In this document: positions 1 to 5,787 of the stretch, one piece after another
How the letters are laid out: every line of letters starts with the position of its first letter
Position numbering within the stretch: the first letter of the stretch is position 1
DNA from: Verrucomicrobiota bacterium
GTDB lineage: Bacteria; Verrucomicrobiota; Verrucomicrobiia; Opitutales; UBA2995
Assembly: GCA_027297085.1 (NCBI GenBank)
Contig: JAPUIL010000034.1
Span: 1-9,430 of the forward strand
Direction: 5' to 3'
DNA: 9,430 nt
Notes under the pieces: generated by a model
What the model was told of the DNA's origin: nothing
Seen by the model: the letters and a program-made list of their open reading frames with translations, nothing else
The model's database searches: none
Program-made: the position numbers and the translations under genes

Positions 1-121
1 CCCTAGCACGTCAGAACTGGCCAGGTAGTTTGGTTCTACCGTAATCAAGACCGGCTCCCCATGTTCCGCTTCTTCAGACGATAACTGACGTACAACTTTA
101 GGATCCTGGAAAATCAAACAT
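1..121 (-). CDS. Unrecognised protein, N-terminal part (runs off left edge)
   Basis: This is an open minus-strand frame that begins with ATG at 121 and is still open at the window edge after 40 codons. The protein begins MFDFQDPKVVRQLSSEEAEH and continues with a hydrophobic stretch, PVLITVEPNYLASSDVLG. I do not recognise the family. A good Shine-Dalgarno stretch, GAGGAGAAC, lies about 8-16 bases before the ATG, inside the 3' end of the HTH fragment. That fragment's stop codon is two bases upstream of this ATG, so the two look like an old operon. The signal and the sensible amino-acid composition suggest a real gene start, but the fragment is too short to assign. Confidence 0.5.
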
Positions 122-123
122 TC

Positions 124-258
124 CTAATTGTTCTCCTCATAAAGTGGGATCTCAGGCTTTTCATTTCCAACCAGTTTCATTAAATCACTCGGCTCGAGAT
201 TAAGAGCCTGTGCAATAAGACAAAACGGGATCATAGCCGGTGTTCGTTTCCCGGTTTT
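124..258 (-). pseudogene. C-terminal fragment of an XRE/Cro-type helix-turn-helix regulator
   Basis: Read on the minus strand, this segment gives about 45 residues: KTGKRTPAMIPFCLIAQALN, then LEPSDLMKLVGNEKPEIP, then LYEENN and a TAG stop. The pattern GKRTP-x(8)-IAQALNLEPSDLMKL is what follows the recognition helix in XRE-family HTH domains, which usually read 'E.GKRTPS...L.kIAkaLgvs.sdLl'. An in-frame TAA (259-261) lies directly upstream. The recognition helix is not readable in any frame before the blaI-type gene begins 100 bases away. The regulator therefore looks truncated by mutation or by the arrival of the neighbouring operon. A short intact gene starting at the internal ATG cannot be excluded. 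Confidence 0.45.
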
Positions 259-322
259 TTAGCAATCTACAAAAAGCCAGTTTTTAAACAAAATTGATTT
301 GAAGCGAATTTTAGACTTGCTT

Positions 323-358
323 TCTACTACACGCGTAGTTAAATCTACTACATATATC
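323..358. promoter_or_regulatory. Candidate BlaI/CopY-type operator before the repressor-M56 operon
   Basis: A dyad ACTAC-acgc-GTAGT occupies 326-339. Its core TACAcgCGTA (328-337) differs by one base from the CopY box TACAnnTGTA; BlaI/MecI operators use the same TACA/TGTA half-sites. The nonamer TCTACTACA occurs at 323-331 and again at 344-352. The 21-base offset is two helical turns, so two repressor dimers could bind the same DNA face. The second box is poor (TACAtaTATC). The block ends three bases before the ATG at 361, and no Shine-Dalgarno is visible between. A bound repressor would therefore cover the promoter or transcript start. Autoregulation is inferred from family behaviour. Confidence 0.55.
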
Positions 359-360
359 CT

Positions 361-750
361 ATGAAAAAGAATCCTACAGAAAAACTCAGCCGCCTCGAAC
401 TGGAAATCATGGAAGTATTGTGGGACCTCAAATTCGCCTCGATTCGCGAGGTTCAACAAGCCATTCCGGAAAAGAGGCGAGTCGAATACACCACCGTTCA
501 AACCATCATTTATCGCCTCGAAAAAAAGCAGGCTGTCATCCGCACCAAAAAGATCAGCAACGCCCACATCTTTGAACCCATTATGTCCCGGAAAAGTGCT
601 GTCGGATCCTTGGTCGACGATTTTCTCTCACTCTTCGGCGGATCGGCAGCTCCGGTCATGGCCCATATGGCCGAATCCGGAAAACTCAAATTGGAAGATC
701 TCAAGGCTTTGGAAGAAGCCATCAAGAAGGCTCAGGGAAAGGGGAACTAA
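361..750 (+). CDS. BlaI/MecI/CopY-family transcriptional repressor
   Basis: The protein has 129 residues, the usual length for this family (about 120-140). The N-terminal winged helix runs from about residue 8 to 75. It begins LSRLELEIMEVLWDLKFASI, with the family-typical 'E..iM..LW', and continues through the recognition-helix region VEYTTVQTIIYRLEKKQ and the wing RTKKISNAHIFEP. The helical C-terminal part (about 76-125) corresponds to the dimerisation region; in staphylococcal BlaI and MecI, the partner sensor triggers cleavage there. The start is the ATG directly after the operator-like block. The M56 gene follows after two bases, with an AAGGGGAAC ribosome-binding stretch inside this gene's 3' end, so the pair is translationally coupled. 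It probably represses its own operon. No beta-lactamase is visible, so the target is unknown. Confidence 0.93.
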   Translation: MKKNPTEKLSRLELEIMEVLWDLKFASIREVQQAIPEKRRVEYTTVQTIIYRLEKKQAVIRTKKISNAHIFEPIMSRKSAVGSLVDDFLSLFGGSAAPVMAHMAESGKLKLEDLKALEEAIKKAQGKGN

Positions 751-752
751 TT

Positions 753-2735
753 ATGACCGTCCTATATCAATCAGTCATAACCCATCTGTGGGAATCCAGC
801 CTCTTTGGGGTAGCCTGCGCCCTACTCATTATCGCCTTGGGAAGATCCTGGAGTTTCAGCCGCCATCTCCTGGCCTGGGTCAGCTTGGTTAAGTTTTTAA
901 TCCCCCTTTCGGTCCTTTCATCCATATACAATGCGATTTCCGCCCTGTTTGCCGGAAAGAATGAAACTACCGAAATTGCTCTCCCTTACCTGAGTGATTT
1001 GTCGCAGACATTTCGTATCGACACCTGGGTAAATTTTGAAACAGCCCAAACAGTAACTACAAGCTCCTTTCCCTGGGAAACTCTAGCCGGTGGTGTATGG
1101 ATTTTTGGACTACTGATACTATTCTGCTTTTTGATTCATCAATACCGGCGTGTAAAAGTATCAATTCGAACTGTGTGTAACGAGGCAGATTCCAAGTGGA
1201 TAGAGTTGGCACAGCAAATATGGGAAAAGCCAAACCAATCCGCGCCACGGATTTTAAGTTGCGCCAATGAAGGTCTGGTTGCTGGCATATTCGGAATTTG
1301 GAAACCGGTTGTAATCATTCCCGCATTCTTTCCCAAGGAGTTTACCGACCTGGAGCGTGAAGCATTTTTACGCCACGAATTTCAGCATATTTATAAACAC
1401 GACAATCTTTGGATCTTTTTACAGAAGTTTATCCGCAACATTGTCTGGTTTCACCCTTTAGTATGGTGGCTTGATCGTCAGATCAGCTCGGAACGCGAAA
1501 TCATGCGTGACGCAGAAGTCATCAACAAAACCAATAACATTCCCTCCTATCTCAATTGTCTTATGAAAGCATCGAAATTCAAAGTCCCCCGCAGCTATGC
1601 CAACAGCGTTGGCATCAAAGGCTCACCCTTCTCCCGACGCGTTAAAGCCATCGGTAGATTCAGGCCCACGCACTTCGTGGACCGGCTATCTGCAGTTATC
1701 AGCATCGCCGCTGTATTCGCACTGACCGTGTTTCTCTCTTCAACGCTTTCTGTCCCCACTCTACAAGCGGCCGAAACAATCGGACAAGGGGATGAAGTCG
1801 CTCAAGCAACTCAATCGCTAATAGAATTGAGAGAGGAAATCAGCGGACGGGGAGGACTGGAAACCAAAGTAAAAAACGGAACAACCAGTGTTCAGAGAAA
1901 TTCTGTTAATCTCGAAGTCAAAACAAAGACAGGTGACGATGTATCCGAAGTTGAATACGAAACACTGGAGAAGGCGAGAAACGACTTAAAGCAAGCCGAA
2001 GTAAATCTGGCAATAAAGCAGAGTCAGGATGAAGAGCTCGAGCGAAACAGAACCGTGGCGTTAAAAGTGGAACTCCCTGAACTGGAAAAAGCACTGGAGC
2101 AGAATCAGTTTGCAAACGCATCTCAACGAGAAGAAACGGCCGACCGCATCGCCGTTTTACAGGACACCTTAAAGATGCCAGGATCAAGGTTTTTATTGCC
2201 CACCTTAGCCGATGGCGAAAAGGAGATTCTTGAGCGTCATAAAGAGCTGATGAATTCTGATCAGGACGCTGCTGCTCTCGAAGCTGAAGTCGTGCTTACT
2301 TTCGGTGACTCTGAGGATTTTACGGATTTTGAGTACGCCCATATACGTCGAACGGTTGATACTGAGTTTTTCAGCGAAAATATCGTGAGCCGACTGAATA
2401 GTGCGGTGGAGAACGTTTTTCCTGAGGGAGCAGTGCTTACCCTGGATTTTCAGGACATTGATTTGGCTGGTGGATTTGAGCCTTGGCAAAGGATTCCTCG
2501 CGATGATGTGCGGATGTATAAATACAGGTATCCTCCTTCTGCTGAATTTTCGTATCGCCTGGTTGATAATTCCGGCGACTTAATAGCCGAAGGTGATGCA
2601 AAGCTGAAGGACCTGGGTTATCTGGATAGGTATTCCAGACGGAAAGGCGTCACGGATCCCTTTTACTATGAGTGGCGGATGCTGGAGCGTTGGATTAAAA
2701 CCAATCTACACAAAGCCGTTGAAAGTGAAAGCTAG
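753..2735 (+). CDS. M56 (BlaR1-like) membrane metallopeptidase fused to a DUF3016 domain
   Basis: The protein has 660 residues. Predicted membrane helices lie at about 3-29, 38-66, 110-130 and 311-335. Between the third and fourth is the M56 zinc peptidase: GLVAGIFGIWKPVVIIP, then HEFQH at 208-212, then E247/E249 in SSEREIMRD as likely third zinc ligand. In BlaR1/MecR1 this domain relays a signal that leads to cleavage of the partner repressor, which is encoded directly upstream. After helix four comes a charged, coiled-coil-like region (about 340-500, rich in E, K, Q and R) on the outer side. The C-terminus (about 510-655) matches DUF3016: TFGDSEDFTDF, LPEG-like FPEGAVL, FQDIDLAGGFEPW, DVRMYKYRYPP and DPFYYEWRMLERWI. 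The penicillin-binding sensor domain of BlaR1 is absent. The ligand is unknown; DUF3016 itself has no established function. Confidence 0.9.
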   Translation: MTVLYQSVITHLWESSLFGVACALLIIALGRSWSFSRHLLAWVSLVKFLIPLSVLSSIYNAISALFAGKNETTEIALPYLSDLSQTFRIDTWVNFETAQTVTTSSFPWETLAGGVWIFGLLILFCFLIHQYRRVKVSIRTVCNEADSKWIELAQQIWEKPNQSAPRILSCANEGLVAGIFGIWKPVVIIPAFFPKEFTDLEREAFLRHEFQHIYKHDNLWIFLQKFIRNIVWFHPLVWWLDRQISSEREIMRDAEVINKTNNIPSYLNCLMKASKFKVPRSYANSVGIKGSPFSRRVKAIGRFRPTHFVDRLSAVISIAAVFALTVFLSSTLSVPTLQAAETIGQGDEVAQATQSLIELREEISGRGGLETKVKNGTTSVQRNSVNLEVKTKTGDDVSEVEYETLEKARNDLKQAEVNLAIKQSQDEELERNRTVALKVELPELEKALEQNQFANASQREETADRIAVLQDTLKMPGSRFLLPTLADGEKEILERHKELMNSDQDAAALEAEVVLTFGDSEDFTDFEYAHIRRTVDTEFFSENIVSRLNSAVENVFPEGAVLTLDFQDIDLAGGFEPWQRIPRDDVRMYKYRYPPSAEFSYRLVDNSGDLIAEGDAKLKDLGYLDRYSRRKGVTDPFYYEWRMLERWIKTNLHKAVESES

Positions 2736-2773
2736 GCCAAGCCCAAAGGCGCAGAGATAGTAATATTGATTGT

Positions 2774-3060
2774 TCACTTCATGTAACGATCCACAAAGGG
2801 CAGCACAGCTCCGTAGGCCCTAGTAATCGCGTCTGGATCGCCACCTCCTAGACCATTTCACCGTTCTCAATACTGATAAGTTTATGGGGGACTCCGTGTT
2901 GCTCGAATTGTTCGGCCATCATGACGGATTGTTCGTCAGGAACGTCGGTATCGTTGGTACCGTGGATCATTAAAGTGGGTGGGTAACCTTTGCTACTGAT
3001 CAAAAGCTTGAGAAGAAATTCTTCAATTGGAACTAGCGGCAAAATCTTTTCGCTATAACA
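2774..3060 (-). pseudogene. Decayed C-terminal fragment of an alpha/beta hydrolase (S9/esterase-like)
   Basis: Minus-strand translation gives GYPPTLMIHGTNDTDVP, then about 25 residues ending LISIENGE. This is the strand-plus-catalytic-Asp region of alpha/beta hydrolases ('PPtLliHGt.D..VP'). The frame then runs into a TAG at 2848-2850. One frame over, the expected ending continues: GLGGGDPDAITRAYGAVLPF, then VDRYMK and a stop at 2774-2776. Restoring one C near 2855-2856 would turn 'GE-AT-GGT' into Gly-Glu-His-Gly. The lost base therefore falls in the codon for the expected catalytic histidine. Upstream of about 3060 no homologous N-terminal part, including the nucleophile motif GxSxG, is readable; in-frame stops appear. 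It converges on the M56 gene. The rest of the gap to 3298 is AT-rich and shows nothing I can identify. Confidence 0.75.
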
Positions 3061-3298
3061 AAATGATGCGAATTTGGGTGTCTAAACGGAATGAATAAGG
3101 AATTAACCCCAGTGATAAGTACGGATTATCCAGACTGTTATGTCGTTACCTGGACGCATCTTTTAAATCTAGCGTCAGATTGAAAATTGTTTAAGCTCTT
3201 ATAGGTAAAATATTTACTGCAGTGATGAAAAGTTATCTAAACTTTAAAACCCCATTTTTAACCAAAAATCCAACCTATAATATTCATACTTAATAAGT

Positions 3299-3315
3299 AC
3301 AGTTAAAATAACTGT
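3299..3315. repeat. Short perfect dyad upstream of the gluzincin-like gene
   Basis: ACAGTTA and TAACTGT form a perfect 7-base inverted repeat around a three-base AAA spacer, 12 bases before the ATG at 3328. It sits in very AT-rich DNA. The bases between it and the ATG are mostly A, with no Shine-Dalgarno sequence. It could be an operator or a weak stem in the leader. The sequence alone does not decide, and chance is possible in such DNA. Confidence 0.3.
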
Positions 3316-3327
3316 TCGAAAAAAAAT

Positions 3328-4122
3328 ATGAAAAAGATTTCCTTCATCCCCCTAATTATCCTGATGTTTTTACCCCATGTGTCAGCAACCGAAACGAAAG
3401 AATGCACAAATGGGTATATCATAAAATTCCGACCAGGATTTGAGCAGGATGCTGAATACATTGAGAAATCCATCAACAACGCATTAGCATGCTTCGAGAA
3501 AGCGTTTAAGGAATGGACACCGACCGAAAAAATACGCAATGCAAACTTAGAAGTGATCCTTCATCCGGAAGCAAACTTTCTAGCTGGCCCTGGACGCACG
3601 GAAATCCATACGGAAACAAAAGATGGTGTTTATCATGCGAGACTTCACCTTTTCCCACCCTCGCTCATCACACCTGGACACAGAACGTCCATGAACGAGC
3701 CAATGGGAAAGGATTACTACGACCGTCTTATGATCCACGAGTTATTCTCCATCATAGCAGACAAAGTCACCAGAAACAAAGAATCCGGATGGCACATATA
3801 CGAGGCACCAGACTGGTTCGTACAGGGATTAGAGCAATACGTAGCACTTTCGATATCAGACAGCGAAGAGACTCTAAGGAAATATATTATCAGAACAAAG
3901 AAAAACGAAACGATATCACAAACAGACTCAGGGTTGGCCGTCAGTAATCCCTACACGTGCGGAACCGCATTACTAGCCTATCTTTGCAGGAACGGAAATA
4001 ACACAATCAAACAGCTCCTGATGAGCAATGATCCTTCCTTCGAAGAAGCGATTCAAAGACACACAGGAATGAACACGAAAGTATTTTTAACGAAGTTTAA
4101 CGAGTGGATAGACAAGCAATAA
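3328..4122 (+). CDS. Exported gluzincin (peptidase MA-like) protein, probably inactive
   Basis: The protein has 264 residues. A Sec signal peptide is clear: MKK, then a hydrophobic core to about residue 20, with likely cleavage after HVSA. The middle has the layout of MA-clan peptidases of the 'peptidase MA-like' type. It has YYDRLMIHELFSIIADKV (about 130-146), then, 15-20 residues on, APDWFVQGLEQYVAL (160-174), which corresponds to the usual 'aP.Wf.EGlAeY'. The zinc motif HExxH reads HELFS (137-141), so the second histidine is serine. The third-ligand glutamate of 'EGLAEY' is Q166. With two of three metal ligands changed, catalysis is doubtful; a binding or scaffold role is possible. The C-terminal PSFEEAIQRHTGMNTKVFLT resembles the helical end of that family. 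It seems to be a single-gene unit with no Shine-Dalgarno. Confidence 0.7.
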   Translation: MKKISFIPLIILMFLPHVSATETKECTNGYIIKFRPGFEQDAEYIEKSINNALACFEKAFKEWTPTEKIRNANLEVILHPEANFLAGPGRTEIHTETKDGVYHARLHLFPPSLITPGHRTSMNEPMGKDYYDRLMIHELFSIIADKVTRNKESGWHIYEAPDWFVQGLEQYVALSISDSEETLRKYIIRTKKNETISQTDSGLAVSNPYTCGTALLAYLCRNGNNTIKQLLMSNDPSFEEAIQRHTGMNTKVFLTKFNEWIDKQ

Positions 4123-4138
4123 ATCAAAACAGGTCGAA

Positions 4139-4208
4139 ATTGGGTAGCCACGGGGTTTTGCCCCGCAGCCCTCACACCACCTAGCATGCGGATCCGCACT
4201 AGGCGGTT
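4139..4208 (-). ncRNA. Group II intron domain V and VI structures
   Basis: Domain V candidate (about 4208-4175, minus strand): ACCGCCTAG pairs with CTAGGTGGT over nine pairs including one G-U. A two-base TG bulge sits on the 3' side, and an upper stem TGCG/CGCA carries a four-base loop. This is the domain V layout of about 34 bases with a 3'-side two-base bulge. The 5' strand would supply a CGC-type catalytic triad. The loop is GATC rather than GNRA, which is unusual. Domain VI candidate (4172-4139): a CGGGG/CCCCG hairpin extended by G-U pairs and closed by GGG/CCC, with an unpaired CTA. The A at 4145, the seventh base from the proposed 3' end, fits the branch point. Identification is from structure and remembered similarity, not a search. 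Confidence 0.6.
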
Positions 4209-4440
4209 CCGAAACGTTACCGGACCGTAGTCAGGTAATAAGGATTGGCTTCCATAGTTCTACGCAAGCCGTTCCCTCTAGCTCGAGCCACCCACTTCGC
4301 GCCGCCATGTGCTTCACCGGTCGGCGAATATTCACAGGGCGAGTTAGAAGAAACAGTGAGCCCTTTTCCCTTTTGGGTGATTACTCCAAAGTGTCTTGAT
4401 TTCGTGACACCAGGCCAATACCTTCAACGGGACAACAACA
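4139..4440 (-). mobile_element. 3' fragment of a group II intron, reverse transcriptase missing
   Basis: The minus strand from about 4440 to 4139 reads as the 3' end of a bacterial group II intron. It contains a domain IV-like tail, a domain V fold and a domain VI hairpin (see the RNA entry), ending ...CTACCCAAT at 4139. An intact intron of this kind would carry a maturase/reverse transcriptase and about 600 bases of RNA domains I-III upstream, that is, at higher coordinates. Those coordinates hold a plus-strand CapA-like gene instead. The copy is therefore 5'-truncated, as incomplete reverse transcription often leaves it. The inner boundary is not sharply visible: the non-genic stretch ends at the CapA start (4455), and 4440 is an estimate. 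A TTG-initiated plus-strand reading from 4245 across this segment is fortuitous. Confidence 0.6.
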
Positions 4441-4454
4441 AGATTTCTTGCCCG

Positions 4455-5591
4455 ATGAGTATTTCACACTTTGTCCCAACTTTTCTCATTCTCACTCTTT
4501 TTAGTTCTGTAGGATGGACCGCCGAACCCTGGGAGTGGCAGGTACCAAATACTCAGGAACGCGCGGTTATTCTGTTAATGGGAGATACCAATATTCAGCA
4601 TCGGACGGATCCCACGGAAGGGTATCGCACGGTAAAAGCGACTTTGAATGAGGCAGATATAAGGTTTGCCAACCTAGAGGGCCCCTTTGCTGGAAGCTCA
4701 AAAGATCCGCGCATTAAGGATATTCCTCACAAATCATGGACGCACTCTGAACCGGACCAGGTTTGGACGCTGGTTGACGGGGGAATAGATGTAGTTGGAG
4801 TGGCCAACAATGTAACCTGGCCCTGGCAGGCTCTGATGCGCAGTCTGGATGTTCTCGATGGCGCCGGGATACTCCATGCTGGAGGTGGTAAAAATATTGA
4901 TGAGGCACATAAGCCGGTAGTCGTGATAAGGGATGGCGTAAAAATTGGTTTCCTTTCTTTCGCGGCGACCGTCTTTCCCTTTGAACATGCCGCCACCGAC
5001 ATTCGACCAGGTATTGCCGAAATCAAGGCTTACACCGCGTACCAGCCTCCCTCTAATCTGGATAAGCCAGGGCAACCACCGATTGTCCTCACCTGGCTGG
5101 ACAAAGAATCTAAAGCCAGAATGGTGGAGGGTGTCAGTAAACTTAAGGCGAAGACAGATATTGTGATCACTTCATTTCATTGGGGCGTTTCCGGTACCAC
5201 CACTATCGTTTCCTACCAGCGCGACATTGCGCGTGCTGTTGTAGATGCCGGAGCAGATGTAGTGTTCGGACATGGACCTCATAAATATCAGCCCATCGAG
5301 GTCTACAAAGACCGGCCTATCTTCTACAGTGCAGGGCAATTTCTGTTCGATGATCCAACAAGGAAGGAGAAACACAGAGAAGGCATGTTGGTACGAGTAC
5401 TGGCAACCAAGGAAGGTTTCGAAGATATTTCCTTCGTGCCTACTTGGCGGTCGGGTGACGGACTGACTATAATATTGCATGACCCCAACTACGGTAAAGG
5501 CAGGGAATTATTTGGCTACCTGAAGTCTGTCATGGACGATGAGAGTGCTAAGCTCCACATAGAAGGGAAAGAAATCAAATTTCAGCAATGA
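4455..5591 (+). CDS. Secreted CapA-family (PGA_cap) metallophosphatase-like protein
   Basis: The chosen start, ATG 4455, gives 378 residues beginning with a signal peptide (MSISHFVPTFLILTLFSSVG, then WTA). The frame is open back to a TTG at 4245, but those 70 codons lie in intron sequence and would bury the signal peptide. Family motifs in order are LLMGDTN (41-46), ADIRFANLEGP (67-77), VGVANNV (114-120), ITSFHWGV (248-255) and FGHGPHKYQPIEVY (271-284). This is the CapA/PgsA fold related to calcineurin-like phosphoesterases, found in poly-gamma-glutamate capsule proteins and in uncharacterised exported enzymes. The conserved 'ANNH' is ANNV here, so a histidine matching the GNH position of metallophosphatases is lost. 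No capsule synthase genes are nearby, so a capsule role is unsupported. There is no clear Shine-Dalgarno. Confidence 0.85.
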   Translation: MSISHFVPTFLILTLFSSVGWTAEPWEWQVPNTQERAVILLMGDTNIQHRTDPTEGYRTVKATLNEADIRFANLEGPFAGSSKDPRIKDIPHKSWTHSEPDQVWTLVDGGIDVVGVANNVTWPWQALMRSLDVLDGAGILHAGGGKNIDEAHKPVVVIRDGVKIGFLSFAATVFPFEHAATDIRPGIAEIKAYTAYQPPSNLDKPGQPPIVLTWLDKESKARMVEGVSKLKAKTDIVITSFHWGVSGTTTIVSYQRDIARAVVDAGADVVFGHGPHKYQPIEVYKDRPIFYSAGQFLFDDPTRKEKHREGMLVRVLATKEGFEDISFVPTWRSGDGLTIILHDPNYGKGRELFGYLKSVMDDESAKLHIEGKEIKFQQ

Positions 5592-5701
5592 ACCCTGATA
5601 AAGAGGGAGTTTTAGTCCAACTTCGCCTGGGCAAGTTATGTCGCTACCCAATGTGTCGGGAGTCAGTGTTCAGGTGTCGTCCCGAAATGTTTGAGTTTCC
5701 T

Positions 5702-5724
5702 TCTGCTTTGCCTTCAAAAGCAGA
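5702..5724. repeat. Intergenic stem-loop
   Basis: TCTGCTTT (5702-5709) and AAAGCAGA (5717-5724) form a perfect 8-base stem with a 7-base loop, 64 bases before the WD40-like gene and 111 bases after the CapA-like gene. No T-run follows on the plus strand, so a standard intrinsic terminator is not supported. A leader structure or processing site is possible. Confidence 0.35.
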
Positions 5725-5773
5725 GACCAAGCACTGAGGAACTGGGCATCGATAACATACGTATAACTAAAAA

Positions 5774-5780
5774 AAGGAGA
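5774..5780 (+). promoter_or_regulatory. Strong ribosome binding site of the WD40/CBM gene
   Basis: AAGGAGA lies seven bases before the ATG at 5788 and fixes that start. It is the only textbook Shine-Dalgarno among the intact plus-strand genes with their own leader; the genes starting at 361, 3328 and 4455 have none visible. High translation of this exported protein is an inference. Confidence 0.75.
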
Positions 5781-5787
5781 AAACAAT

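Noticed and set aside
259..567. Minus-strand open frame opposite the repressor gene
   Set aside because: It is antisense to the clear BlaI-type gene over most of its length, and its protein resembles no family. The neighbouring HTH signal lies beyond its stop.
361..2735. Beta-lactam resistance operon
   Set aside because: No beta-lactamase or penicillin-binding domain is present. BlaI-M56 pairs with other outputs are common in this kind of bacterium.
4245..4454. TTG-initiated 70-codon N-terminal extension of the CapA-like gene
   Set aside because: It is the reverse of intron sequence, has no ribosome site, and would place the signal peptide internally. ATG 4455 is the sensible start.
4727..5075. 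Overlapping minus-strand frames inside the CapA-like gene
   Set aside because: They are shadows of a gene with intact family motifs, have no ribosome sites and have implausible composition.
4139..5652. Ten-base inverted repeat ATTGGGTAGC (4139-4148) and GCTACCCAAT (5643-5652) flanking the CapA-like gene
   Set aside because: One arm is the intron's own 3' end. A ten-base match in 1.5 kb is within chance, and no target duplication or transposase accompanies it.
5702..5724. Intrinsic terminator for the CapA-like gene
   Set aside because: The stem is perfect, but no T-run follows and the stem is only moderately GC-rich, so it is listed only as a stem-loop.
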